DNA of 28,087 nucleotides, taken from contig FN647849.1 in assembly GCA_000310025.1 (NCBI GenBank), forward strand, positions 219,763 to 247,849, written 5' to 3'. Both the position numbers and the translations under genes were made by a program. Each line of letters begins with the position of its first letter. Position 1 is the stretch's first letter. Shown here one piece after another: positions 1 through 12,600 of this stretch. The notes under the pieces were generated by a model, which had not been told where the DNA came from, did not search any database, and saw nothing but the letters and a program-made list of their open reading frames with translations. The stretch comes from Ectocarpus siliculosus (lineage: Eukaryota > Sar > Phaeophyceae > Ectocarpales > Ectocarpaceae).

Positions 1-354
1 TTCAGGGGAGGCCCCCCCCCGGGGGGGCCCTCTAAAAAAAATAAAAAAAAATTTTTTTGGCGGGGGGGGGTTAAAGGGGGGAAAAAAAAAATTTTAAAAA
101 AAAAAACACCCGGGGCGCGTGGGGGGGGGGCCCCCCCCCCCCTGTAAATTAAAGGGGCCCCCTTTGTAACCCCCCTGGGGGTGGTTTCCCCCCCCCTTTC
201 CCCCTTTTGGGGGGGGGGGGGCCCCCCCCCCCCCCCCCCAAAAAAGGGGTAAACCGGGTCGGGGAAAACCCCGGGGTTTTCCGCCCGGTTTTTGAGGGGA
301 GGGGGGTTAAAGGTTTAAAGGTTTGGGGCAGGCAGTTTCCCCCCCCCCCCCCCC
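1..354. other. Low-quality homopolymer-shattered contig end
   Basis: Nearly the whole stretch is runs of C, G, A or T, broken only by short transitions, and it closes with 16 consecutive C at 339-354. Ordinary mixed sequence starts right after that run. No gene can be read in it. It looks like assembly or base-calling noise beyond a homopolymer, not biology. Confidence 0.8.
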
Positions 355-429
355 GACACTTCGATATCTGACGGTGCCCTGTCCACTACCTCCCTCCCTC
401 CGTTCCCTGCCCCCACTCTCTCGGCTTAG

Positions 430-537
430 GAAAAAATGGACACCGTGTGCCGAGAGATGTACCGGGCGGCATCTGTGGAGTGGAGCCCAGAGGCGGAGGA
501 GAAGGTGGCGATTTACGAGAAAGCCGGATACGGGAAG
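430..537 (+). CDS. FTHFS: FTHFS exon a (antepenultimate of gene)
   Basis: The acceptor is a long pyrimidine tract ending in ggcttag at 429. The exon has 36 codons in phase 0 and ends at a donor gtgtgc (538). The ATG at 436 is an internal Met, because the family continues upstream. Confidence 0.9.
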
Positions 538-2703
538 GTGTGCTTGTGTGCTTAGAAAAATATGCATATGACAAAAAAAATATAGAAGTACTAGCTTGAG
601 TTATTTGCTAAGGCGCGTGTGCGTGCGTGTCTCCGCAGTTGCAGCATCGACTGTACTGATCGGCCGATCAACGAGAATTCGTCGGTCTCAGTGCGGATGA
701 AAAACGAAAAAAACGCTCCTGAAGGTCATGTGTGTGTCTTCAGTATTCGCACCGGCGGCGCTAAACCGGCTGACCAATGAAAATGCGTCAACCTCAGTGG
801 GGCTAGAAACGGAACGTGTTTCTTCTAAAGGCCGTGACCTGGGACCCCGCGCTGGGAGGGTCACGGGAGAGGCTAGGCTATTATCCGGGTTAAATGACAG
901 AATGGTGTGTGCGGTGTTTTTGGTCATACGCGTCGACGGGGCCAGTTGCCGGACCACTGAATTCGCCAGTCTCTCTGCCACACGCCGAATCTTCTAGCGA
1001 GCGTCGACCTCTTCGGCAGGGCGACGAAGACGGGAAAAAAAGGCAACCGTACGGGCGACGTTTGCATTTGTTTTCTCTTTGCGAGCACAGCTAAAAGCGG
1101 ACGACGCTATACCCATCTCTGAATGAGACTTGCAAAGGTGCTCAGTGTCCTACCGAGGGTATTCCTCTCTTATGTTATGTTTCTGGTTACACCACATAGG
1201 GATATGGTGTTTCTTCTGCCACTTATCCTTGGGGTTTGTCTTTCAATTTTCCAAGACATCGATGTGGTCGCACCGCTGGCTTCGGGTGCTTGCGCAGGGT
1301 CGGGGGCACAAGGAAGGACCGCATATTGTTTACCCCCCCCTCGCTTGAATTGTTTTGGTTTTTCACGCCGTTTTCGTTGTGAATGTGCCCTTTGTGCCTC
1401 TCGTTACCACCGAGAGAGCAGAAAATAAATGATCTCAGACACATTCCAAAGTAGCCCCACCCCCCCCCACCCCCCCTCTTTTCCACCGTGATCCCCGGTT
1501 ACTGCCGTGTTTGTTCCGGTGTCCACAGAACGAGAGGCGGCCACATATCTCCTCATGGAAAACAACGCATCTCATTTGTTTTTTTGTCATCTTTCTCCCT
1601 CGGCCTATTGCCCCCGTTTCGTCCTTGACTTGCTCCCTTGTGTGCTGCGGCTTACCACATCCCGGTCACCTGAAAAGCCGGAGCTTTACCGGAACTAAAA
1701 CTTGACTTTCCTTTGTGCTCAATTCAAACATGCTTCTGTTGTATCTGTTTTGCATTTGCAGCTGCCTTTGTACTCAACTCAAACATGCTTTTGTGTGTGA
1801 CGAACCTATTCTTCAATTTTCAGCTGCCGATTTGCGTGGCGAAGACGCAGTACTCACTTTCCACGGACCCGTCGGCTAAGGGGGCCCCGTCAGGACATAC
1901 GGTGAGGGGGTGGAGACGTCACCAGAGAAGAGGTTCTCCTACCTCTGTGCGAACGCCCAACAGCTGTTTTCTGTGTGTCGATGTTTCTTTGCAGGGTATG
2001 AAAACCGGGGATACTATGTATTTGCTTGTCTTGTGATTGTCATGCCGCGGGACTCGGGAAGTTCCCACGTGTTTCTTTCTGCTGTTTTCTGTACAAGTGT
2101 ACTGTCCATTTTTTGCCTGGCGGTCATGACTTTGGGAGGGTCAAGTCTGTGTTTATCTGCGTTGCTGTGGCAGCCATTCCTTCTGATTTAAGCAAATACC
2201 TTCCGCAAGGGCACTGGTTGACCTGACAGCTCGCTCTCGAACCTCTGCCATGCGAAAGTATGCGCATCCGATGTCAAACCCTGCCTGCCGTCGGCCATGG
2301 GCACAACTCGATGACGGCCGGGGCCTGGAGTGTTGATCTATTCCTATGTGGATTCAATGGAAGCACGACGAACAGCTAGGTTTGGTGGTTCGTACCGAAC
2401 CTGTTTTTTAGCTTTTCAACTTTTTTTTTTTTGCATTTGCATACCGCTCGCTCTTGTTCTCGTGGGTTTGATTCGTAGTTGTTTATTGTTACTCACACAG
2501 CTGGTTGTTGTCTTTTTTCCGTCTACCTATTGAAAATCTTGGTCATTCAGGTGTTCGTACGCGACGTGCGGGCTTCCGTGGGGGCAGGGTTCGTCTACCT
2601 TCTTTGCGGCGACATTAACACCATCCCGGGCCTTCCAACACGGCCGGGTTTCTATGACGTTGACATCGACTTCGGCACGGGGCGTGTTGTTGGTCTGTTT
2701 TGA
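430..2703 (+). CDS. FTHFS: Formate-tetrahydrofolate ligase, 3' partial (three last exons)
   Basis: The enzyme makes 10-formyl-THF from formate, THF and ATP in one-carbon metabolism. It is normally cytosolic, either alone or as the C-terminal domain of C1-THF synthase. Three exons join in phase 0: 430-537, 1824-1901 and 2551-2703. The first reads as the family segment before LPIC ([22 protein letters not shown]). The second gives [13 protein letters not shown] and KGAPSGHT. The third gives [29 protein letters not shown] and the terminal RVVGLF followed by TGA. These are the conserved final ~110 residues of the family in order and without gaps. Both introns are GT-AG, 1286 and 649 bp. The ATP-binding N-terminal region is not in the window, so I cannot tell a monofunctional enzyme from a fusion protein. 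Confidence 0.95.
1712..1828 (+). repeat. Tandem duplication of a splice-acceptor segment
   Basis: Two diverged copies of a 55-62 bp unit sit at the end of FTHFS intron 1. One starts at 1712 (tttgtgctcaattcaaac) and the other at 1767 (tttgtactcaactcaaac). Each ends in a cag followed by ctgcc (cag at 1759-1761 and 1821-1823). Only the second acceptor continues in the coding frame, so the first is a decoy copy. Confidence 0.75.
1824..1901 (+). CDS. FTHFS: FTHFS exon b
   Basis: The acceptor is ttcaattttcag (to 1823) and the donor gtgagg (1902). There are 26 codons, starting with [13 protein letters not shown], a signature segment of the family. Confidence 0.93.
2551..2703 (+). CDS. FTHFS: FTHFS terminal exon
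   Basis: The acceptor is gtcattcag (to 2550). Fifty codons are followed by TGA at 2701-2703. It contains [12 protein letters not shown] and ends RVVGLF, the usual C-terminus of the family. Confidence 0.95.
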   Translation: MFVRDVRASVGAGFVYLLCGDINTIPGLPTRPGFYDVDIDFGTGRVVGLF

Positions 2704-4507
2704 TGTGCTGATGAGGAAGGGAGGTCGCGTTTTTGTTCAGTCCCTTGTTTTGGTTGACCTTCTCAATTGGAGGTTGTTCCGACGCTTGTTTTTGTTTTTT
2801 TCAGACGGGAATTGTTTGATCGCCCGTCTTGGTTTGCTTTAGACGAAAATTGTTTGGCTTGATACACCCTGATAGACGGATCGTTCCTACCCTTTGTTTC
2901 TTTCTCAACAGCTGCCTGATATCCCATTCGATAAGCCTTGCTTAGCATTGCTGACATGCCTCCTCGTACCCCTCATGTGGATCTCCTAGACCTATTGGGA
3001 ATTTCTTACGTCTCTCATAGCCTTGCTTGATGTCCCATGAACCCCGCAACGGTTGCCTACGGCGTGGGTACCGATTTTGTCAGTGTCGCGTGTACCTGAA
3101 GCGTTCGCCGGGTGATGTTGCTGGAGTGCTTGGCTCCTTGGGACGGGGATGTCGGCAGCAGTTGTTGCCAGAGACAAGCCTTGCTTCACCCTTGTTTTTT
3201 TTTTTCATCATGCTCTCGTACACTTGTGGGATAGCGAGACCGGCCTATGTACCCGACCGACTGACTTGTCCCCTGCTTCGTGTCGTGTGTGTGTGTTGTT
3301 CCCGTACCTAGCATACCCGAGTAGCAGAAGTAGGGGATTGGGTGGGCGGGATGCGGAGATAGCCAATCAATCTGACTGCTGTTGTTTGTTGGGTTGTGGT
3401 GATGTTTTGTCAGGTTCAACCTTCCCTGGCCTCTTCAGCACATATTATTGCTGTTGTAGATCTCCAGCACACAACTTACGGATGGAATGAACGTCGGTGT
3501 GAGAGATTCAAATGGCGAGGCAACTTCCTTTCTGGTGGTCCCACAACGTGCCACGATGCAAGTGTTGTTTCCTGTCTAACGGAGGACGCTACGCCGCTGT
3601 TTCCCCTCAGGGCTGTTGTTTCTCTTTCTTGAGTCGGCCATCACCATCGATCGCCGTAGCAGACATCTCTCGCATTGAATCGTCGGCGCCAACCCCAAAA
3701 ACAACGTGGCGCAAAATGAGGAAGAACGACGCGGCGAGGCAAAGAAGGCGAGCGTAAAGCACCGTGCTTTCGAGCAAGGGGAGCGATCGCTTCTCGGCTG
3801 AGAGAGATTTTGATTTTTTCCAAACCATGGGTATCCGACTTTCGGGACCGACCGTCGACCAATTGTGTGAAAGAGCCCAGAAGAACGAAACACAGCACGG
3901 CTACTTGCTGCTGGGGTACACAAGCGACTGTACTAGTCCGCCCTTAGCGCAGTGCACGCATCCTTTCGGTATAAGGTGTTCAAGTACTTGAGTGACAGCA
4001 CAGGTAATAATGTATGGACTGGCAACGCAAGAAGAGACCGATCGTGTACAGAACTCTGCCCTATATTCACGCGTTGGGCAGCCTCCATAAACTCCTCCGG
4101 AATACCGTTTAAATGATAATCCATATCTGAGCCTACTGCAGTAGTGCCAAACCTTTAGCTGTGATACTGAATCTGTGGTGTGGGAGAGGAGACATGACGT
4201 GGTTCAGACTATGGCGTGAGGGTGTGTGTTGGTTTGCCGGGCAGACTGTTACAACCACGGAGCCCAGGTACCCGGTAATTTGATCTTCTAGATGTCACGG
4301 GGTCCCCAAGGCGGTTCAATATCATTTTGTGCAACACACGACAACGCAAAGAAGTCAGTGGATCCTTGGGGCCGGACCAACAATTCCTGTCGTACGAGGT
4401 GTGTACTCGACACCCGTGGGATCTCTTCTTTGATCTGGCCCGCGATCCTCGCCGTTTTGAGCAGGGGTTGAATGCTGTAGCCCGAATCACATCGCGCCTC
4501 GATCCCC
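2704..4507. other. Intergenic: FTHFS 3' flank and DZIP1-like 5' flank
   Basis: No reading frame here resembles a protein family, and all ORFs are short and overlapping. T-rich stretches follow the FTHFS stop. AGCCTTGCTT recurs three times (about 2934, 3020 and 3175). I saw no AATAAA near the stop and no convincing TATA box before 4508. Confidence 0.5.
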
Positions 4508-4518
4508 ATGAACGATGT

Positions 4519-4550
<32 letters not shown>

Positions 4551-4626
4551 TACCAATCGGCATGGGCACCAAGATACAAGGGGTGGGCGTGTCACTCGGA
4601 CCCGTGGCGTTCTACTTCAGACAGAG
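4508..4626 (+). CDS. DZIP1: DZIP1-like exon 1 (polyQ, start of DZIP domain)
   Basis: ATG at 4508, then MNDV, ten Gln from a pure CAG tract (4520-4549), then GVSLGPVAFYFRQ. The donor gtgggt (4627) splits an Arg codon (ag|g). The preceding in-frame stop is at 4478-4480 with no other ATG between. Confidence 0.85.
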
Positions 4627-7600
4627 GTGGGTGTTTTTGCAACAGTCGGGACTGAGGCGCAGCTGGATGTTGGTCGGTTTGCTTCTTTGCTCTCTTGCCA
4701 ACAGCAGGGATGTCGTGGTTTCTTTTCGGTCCTTTCGCGCCAAGATTATATCAAGAATGCATTGTATCCAACTTGCATACAGCGTGTAGTGTATCCGATC
4801 AATGATCCCATCACGACGGCACAATAGATTTCACTACCTGGTACGTTCTTTGTTGTGCTCGTGCACCGCGAGAGGACACTCCATCCGTCCCGGAACACAG
4901 AAGGCACATCAACAACATTGCCCGTGGTTTGGATAACATTAGACTTCAGAGAAGTTCAGCCTCCGTTGTGTGGATTGAACGTTCGGTGGCCAGTGGCGCC
5001 GTGCTGCCCTGACCCCCAACATAGACTGGACTTTCTTGTCCTGGTTGCCTCCGATGCCTGTGTATGTGCGGGAGGTTGACGTAACAGCTCTATGCATCTG
5101 GAAAGGGTTGCTGTCCGTGTGGTCTGTGTGTGTTTTCAGCTGCAGTTGCCGCATCTTTCCGCTCTGAGGAGGGTGAGAATGTCGACGTGTTACTGATGGG
5201 TTTGACCGGGGCAACTGCGTCTTATGGAGCGAGTGAATGGCTCTGGCGGCAAGCGTTGTTCTTCTACTAGTAGGAAACAGTACTAATCATGACCAAGACC
5301 TGAAACAAGGCCTGAAAATGAACTCAAAATCAGTATGTCCTGCCTGCTTACGAAGCGGTAGAAGATGCTGGTACAGGGGAATCGTCTTCCGAAAGTCACC
5401 CCGTTGCAACGATGATATACTGAAGAATATGGTAGTGAAGCATATTTTTATCTAATCGTTTCAACTGATCACGACCAAGGCAACGTAGTTTTCCTGAAAG
5501 TCAACACAATATCAAGTATGTCCTGCCTCGGCCGTTGGTGCGAGCCATTCAACAATCATCTCACCCAATCCCTCTCCCAACAGGCACGGAAAGCTCGACT
5601 GGAAGAAGCTAGCCCGAATCGACGTCGACGAAGTCGTGCGAGAAGTGGACATCGCGGTGCTCCAGGACCTGCTGGACGAGGTGAAGTGTTTGCACACCAC
5701 GCGGATCCGATAAGCTCCGGTATCCGCACAACAACAAGTTATATATCTGCAAGAACACCTCATAGATCCCATGCCCAACCCATGCTGCTATAGAACACCA
5801 TATTGTACTGGACACATCGTTCAAGAAGCACGGTTGTGCAAGAGATTAAGGTTGGACTCATCAAGAGCATCAGAACATTGGTGGCAAGGTCTTCATGAGT
5901 CTGCGTAGGAGGCAAGGGTTATAGGCCATGAGAAACCATTTAGACTGGCCTAAGGCAACCAACTAGCAGTTTGGTGAGGGGTTGTTGTGTACCACAGCAG
6001 TTGTACAACGCGAGAGGTTCGTGCGACGATCACAACATATCCTCCCACAGATAATGTAGGTCTACTGAAGCGGGCTCCTGGGTGAAACTCTTGGCTCAGA
6101 CTGATCATCATCACCTTTTCATGAGCATGGTCCATGCACGCACTAAGCGCAGGTCACCTCAAGATTCTGTTCACCTTGAGCATTCCTGCATACACCATCT
6201 GCCTTGAAACCCGGCTGTCTGTGCCACACTTTACGTCTGGTACCAACCCGCCTCGGACTAGCATAAAACAAGTGTGCCTAGAGTAAAAGTGATTCCTGAA
6301 CAAGGCCGCATGGATAAGGCAACATGGATAAGGCCGGTCGCCCTGTGTAAGGCCGGTGTAACCGCGTGACACGGATGGAATACTACTCAAGTTATCCCAT
6401 ATTCTGGACAGTGCCCGGTGCCGGGTATAGGGCTGGCCAAACTAAGGGTGACCTCGACGTGACCGTCTTAGTCGTACGAGTCCACTCCCAGGGAGCCTCT
6501 CCCTCCTCCCTGTATTGCATCCACGCTGGCATCGAGCTCGTACATGAATGCCTTTCGAGAGGGCCACACATTGTCTGGTTGTCTACATTGCTGTGTCGTG
6601 TGATAGGCGTGTATCAGGCTTGTGATATCGACCTACCACGAATAATAATAGGAGCGTACCGTGCGTTCTTCAATTTGCCGCTGGTCAACACTGTGCCGGC
6701 CGGTGCTTTGCGGTGGTGCGTGCATGTCCGCCCAGGTTGCATTCTGTGAGGTGTCTGCGGAAGACATACCGCCGACCGGAGTCGACGATCTCTCTGTCAA
6801 GCTCATACGCCTGTCGCAGCTCACGATAGAGTACCTGCTCCACGTGCAGGTAAAGCACCCTGCCATGCCTACCAACACTCGAGAGACCACGGTAGTTACC
6901 GTCTGACCGATGAAAACTTACCCCCCCGGCAGGACACAACTGACGAAGAATTAGCTCCCCCCCCCCCCCCCCCGGCGGAAGGGAGTACCGGAGGAGACCG
7001 GACGACCGACTTCTGCCTGTGTGTCGAATGTATTGCCGTTCGCCCTCGTGCTCTCGTAAGATGGCTTCAGATCGGGTCGTACTTTCGAGAGTAATCGCTG
7101 CCCGTTCCATGTAGACAACGGGAAATCAGGGTGGGGAACGGTGTATTGCATGCCTTGTGCGCGTGCCGTGTATATGGTCGTTGCTCGTTCTTGTTCTTCG
7201 CCCGTCCACTCAGAGGCACCGCTCTTTCAAGACACTGGCCTGCGGAGGGCTGTGTAAGAACGACACATATGCGTTAGTGCACAGTACACTGCATATAAAG
7301 GCCGAGAGAATTCTATCTGGTGTTCTTCTGTCCTTTCGGATCTGGCTTGTCGATGCTCTCCTCGCAAGCTATGTAGAAGGCTTCAACGATGGGCCAATCA
7401 CCATTCCACGGTCATTCTTTCGATACATTTCGGGAATGGTTCTAGGAGTGCCAGGAAGGCTACATTCAAGGCCTGGTTCGGCAGCTGGAGACGGCCAACA
7501 ACAACAACCAGCGTCTCAAGGTAATGCCAACGTTAGGCAGGGTCATGGTAAGCGAGACGAAATCAACGACGTTACGCGATAAACAGTGTGCCCTACCCCA

Positions 7601-9538
7601 ACATTTGCTCAGGGGAAAAAACTCGGCAGTCCCGAAATAAGGAGCCGGAAAGCACCTATTTTCAAATGGATCAGAACTCTAACGTGCTACTCGCTGTGAG
7701 GGTGCACGACGAGTGGGTTCTTGAAATGCACTTGATGTTTAGCGATTTGTGTTGCTCAATGTTGTCCTTCTCGCTGGGTGACACGTACAGGCCTATGCCG
7801 AGTTGTCGGCCAAGGACGGTAGAAGGATGAAGAGAGAGTCCGTGCAGCACAAGCACGTCCTCAATACTTGCCAGGTAAGCACAACGAGCCCGACGACTCT
7901 AGGCGGGTCGCATGCGCGTGTCGTAACTCGCTGCTGTAGTATTTCTGACTTTCTTGGTGATGGAAGTATAAAAAAGTTCCACGAGTTTCTCACGCGATCT
8001 CAACTCTCTAGATGGGCATATTTGTGCTGTCGGTCGCCCCGTGAGACGGGGCTACGGGAAACTGTCCCATTCCTCACACAGAGAGCATAGTAGGTTACAT
8101 CCACAAACAATCGATTCATTCTCGGCCACATCGAAGTCCCTATCCCTAATCAAGCCGGCGAGACAACGAAACCAACGTCCCGGGCACAATTCCACGCTTC
8201 CGCAGAGTGTTCTCCGACAGTACGGCATCGACCCAAGAGCAATCTGGGAATCTCTCCCGGCCGAGGTAGCTGGAGCAGGAGGGTGTTCAGGGCCGGGTGC
8301 GCAACCGAAAGACCCGCGATCTTGTCTACCAGCGGCCGGCATGCCGTCTTGCGGAAGCCACAAGCCCTCCGCTCCACCCCCTCCTGTGGAGGATTCGGGG
8401 GTGGCGCAGGGGGGTCATAACTGCGGGGCCGCAGTCAGTGGTGGGGGGGCGTCGACGTCAGGAACCCCGGTGGCAAGGGTTTGCGGGGCCTGCGGAAAGG
8501 CGTTTTCGTCCGAGCAGTTCCTGAGAAAGCACATGGATCGCCGGCACCCGGATCTAGTGCGGCAGGACACTGCACCCCTCGCGGAGAAAGAGGAAGTAAA
8601 AAACGACTCTCCCGCTTCGACACCGCTGCCGCCGCCTGGGGAAGAGGCTCGGGCGACCGAGGAACAACCCTCGCCGCCACAGCAGCAAGAAGAAGCGGCG
8701 GGAGGAAAGGGAACCGGAAGCGAAGATAAGGGGGGTGGTGAAAACGTCATCGGCTCCGAGGTAGTGGAAGGAGCGAGGCGACTCGGGGAGCTCGTCCGCG
8801 AGAGGGAGCACGCCCGGTTCAAGCTGGAGGTGGTGGCTCTTCGGAGGGAGGTGCAGGACCTCAAGGTTCGGCCGTTGAGTTCTTGCCGCATGGCAAGAGT
8901 ACTTGACAGGATAGGGCGTTCATCGAGGAAATTCAAGCTGGTCTTCGCAGTAGAAACGAGTAACTTTGGCGCAGGGATGCATCACGCTGTCAAGGCTGTA
9001 CTAAATCAGCGTCGCGCCTAGCACAGAGAACAGGAGGGTGACCAAAGCGATGTTTTTCTAAAGGGCGTGATGTGCCAGTGTGTAAAGGCGGGCGATCGTT
9101 ACTGGCGCTTCGCAGTCAACGTGTAGGACGACCGCACGTCCACGTTTTTTTGCTGAGGTCTCCTATGTCATCCGAAAGAAAATTTGCCTGGTGTGCGCGA
9201 TATCCGTGCAATCAAGATTCACGTCCGAGGTTATGGTGTCTTCGTATGAAGACAGATGGCCTGAACCCCCGATGACCTTTGCTATGTAGTACATATTATC
9301 GTGTTCGTTCTGGCTTCGTATGAGGTTCATGTTGCAGCTGCTGCCATGTTTGTTTGCGCGTACCCGGGGTCTTCGGGCATATCAATCGGCTACAAACTCA
9401 CTAGGCTTACTCCGCAAAGGCATGACACATCGGATGGATTCACAGAGTTTACCGCCCATCCGTTCTCCTCCCTTCCCACCCACCCACTCCGTGTCAACGT
9501 CGTTTTCCGCCCGCCCATTCTCCATTCTGTTCCTCTCT

Positions 9539-9614
<76 letters not shown>

Positions 9615-12600
9615 CCTCTGTCTCTCTGTCTCTGTCTCTGTCTCTCTCTACCTCCCTCTCTCCTCCTCCCTCATCAATGCAGCGGAAAGGTGAAGCAATC
9701 CAGTGCTTGCCGCAGCAGCAGCCGCAGCCGCAGCCGCAGCCGCAGCCGCAGCTGTCGCCACCACCAACATCATCGCCGTCACCGTCGATGCCGCTGCCGC
9801 CGCGGGGTGGCGATGGAGATCGCCGCCGCCGCCGTGTGCGTGGGATAATCTCCATTAGGTGCTCGACAAAGTGAAACTCTTGCCCACTATATGTTTTTCG
9901 GTGTCAGGGGCGGATGCTTGTTTTCATGGTATGACGGTTTGGTCATTTCCCCGTCCAACCTTGCAGTCATTGTTGAGTCCATCAACTCCAGCTAGTCCAC
10001 TGTTGTGAAGCAGCACAAGCCGAACAATAAATGGCCTACAACAGTGACTTAGCACCGTTCCAAACCATTCGCCGTAAACCTGACGCCCAAACGTGCTGAA
10101 TCAACATGTGGGTGTACCTGCCAATGTCAACCGCGTTCGCTCTCCTCAGGCGAATCCTGCGCGAGCAGGACAGGCGTCGTAAGGAGAGAGCCATGGACAA
10201 ATGGCGGGCCTCTGTCACTACCACTACCACTACCACAATTACTACCGTCACGCCCCCAGTTCCGCAACCTCAACCGCCAAGGCCAAAGCAGCCAATCAGG
10301 CGCTGGGGACTCGACGAATTACTGCTGATGGCTCACCGGTGGGGATGCGGTCGTTCTTTGGCTGCGTACTCTTTCCTTCGGTCAGGAGTTGTTTTTCCGC
10401 CGCTGGCTTCGGCCGTGCGTTTCAGCACGGAAATCTCATGAGGCATGCGCATTCGAAAGGGCGGGGGTAGATGCCATTTTGTAGAACGGAGGTCGACAAC
10501 TGGATGGTGGCCTTGCGGGAGGAGCAGAGGGCATGGAGATTGTTGTGACTCGTCGGAATCGAACTCAGGCTGCGGACGCACGCCTAAACGGGCTACCACG
10601 CACCTTGCCTATGTATCGTTACCTGATATGACCAAACTTCTTTGTGCTACTCTGTTTTCCTGTCCTGCAGGAGAGCAGATCGCGCCGCCCAGGAGGCTGC
10701 CAGAGGAAAGGGGGCACGCGTGGAAGGATCACAGCCGTCCCATGGCAAGGGGGCGCACGCGTTGAGGCTTACCTCTGGGGTAGAGATTGGGGCACATTTT
10801 CCAGTCGACCGGCAGCAGGTAAGGGGAGATGTCAATCGAAGAGAACCCTGTGGCTTGCGATTACCGATTGAAATGATACTCCGGTGTACATGTCTTCTCC
10901 TTGTCAGCGGACTGCAACGATGAGTTGAAATAATGTTCTGTTTGTCTGTGATCCAGGGGAACCCTGCTTTCTTCCCCTCACGACAGGTAGTTGCAGAAAT
11001 TGCACACGCAGCAGCAGCAACAACACGACCGTCATCGCAAGCATACAACAGTCCAACAGATTTCGTTGCTTGTACGAGATATAGAGATCACCACCCTTTG
11101 AAAGCGTCGCGGGTATATCGCGAACTGCTGTGTAAACACATGGGACCTAGTACGAGCCCCGCTTCGCACCTGCTGCCTTCTTGTTTGGAATCTGGTCGAC
11201 ATATAGGCAGAGGAGGCACGAGAGGAGGTGGTGAGGGAGCTCCGAGAGCGCGCGCGCAGGTGGGTCGGGATATGGGCAGCGGCCAGCTGGGCAATAAATA
11301 CGCACGGTTCCCGTCTCCGCTGTTCGGCCGTCTACTATCGTAACCTTTTCTCGCCGGAAGGCGTACAAATAGTTGTTTTTGATGCTCGACCCACGCAACA
11401 GCCGGGAGTCATTCCCCCCTCGCCCCTCTCGTCAACACACATTGCTCCAACACCCCTTCATACAGCTACGGGGTAGACGCTGAACGCGCCGGAATGAGTG
11501 GCGCGGAGTACCAGGCTAAGCTTGGACAAGTGTTGGCGAAGAGACACGAGAGTGTGGTGGAATCGTCATCGACGGCTGCCACCGGGCTCGATGATGCCTA
11601 CGCGCTCGTAGCGAAAGAACTGCGGCTCGCAGGAACCGCACGCGAAAACAACGCCAACAGCAATAACGCTAAGACGGGAAGCTCCAGAGGCAGCGTTCAC
11701 CTCTTTCCGTCAATGGAAGGCGGTCGTCTTGGGCATAGCTTGTCGTCGTCCTTTCCTCGACCCGACAGCTCTGGCGGCGCTGCTTCTACTCAAGCCACCG
11801 CTTTTTCTCGTGGTTCAAGGCTCGACACGCCTTCAAAATTAGAGCCTTGCGTGAGGTCCTTTTCTCAAGCCATCGGGGGCGGGGGTAGCGGCAGCGGTGG
11901 TGGCAGCACCGCGCCATTCGTCACCAGCCGGTGGCAACCCCCTCGAAGCGGAGGTGGTGGCCCTACTGCGTCACATACGACAGGGGCAAGAACGGGGTTG
12001 GGGGACGGGAACGCGGTCGAAGGGGGCGTGAGGGAAGGGATCGGTTTGGGCTGGGGAGGCGGTGGTGGTGTTGATTCGAAGGTGAGATGTGCTGTTGCTT
12101 GGTGCTTGAAGTGTGGTGCCGGTTCCCTGGTTCGGTGTGGGCGCTATCAAAACGACCCGCAAAGAGTCCCCGTTGAAAGAAAGGTAGTGGGGGCCATTTT
12201 TCCACTAACGTGACGTAGTCAGGACAAACTCAAGGCTGCGTCCTTGGCAACATAACTAAGGGACGCAGTTGTGTTACAGAAGCTCTTCAGCTTGGTATTT
12301 TCTGCGAAGATGTCGCCGGAAGGCAGGATGCAATTCGCTGAGCCGCAATTGCTTCTTGTGGCGTACAGTACTGTAGCGCGACAGTGAAACTAACAACGGC
12401 GGTTGGTTGCTGCATGGCGTCCAAGCCGCAAACAGGCAGCCATTCCTTGGATATTTTGTTGTCACGTGGTGCATGTCTTGGTTGTCATGGATTGGAACCG
12501 TTGCTTCGTAATCGCCTCCTCGTTTATCAGGAGTAACCGAGCCTAACGTCCCATGCATGCAGGAAATGCTCGCGATTGCCAAGCGGACAGCCGAGATAAA

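Noticed and set aside
436-537. ATG at 436 as the FTHFS start codon
   Set aside because: A pyrimidine-rich acceptor ends at 429, and the segment matches the middle of the family's C-terminal part, so the gene must begin further upstream.
8866-9021. Read-through end of the frame of DZIP1-like exon 6
   Set aside because: The helical segment ends at 8865 at a GT, and the following residues lack the composition of the exon. It remains possible if the weak donor is not used.
9301-9874. ORFs with Cys-Leu-Ser-Val or Gln-Thr-Asp-Arg repeats on both strands
   Set aside because: They are translations of the TGTC microsatellite. Only the part after 9682 may be coding.
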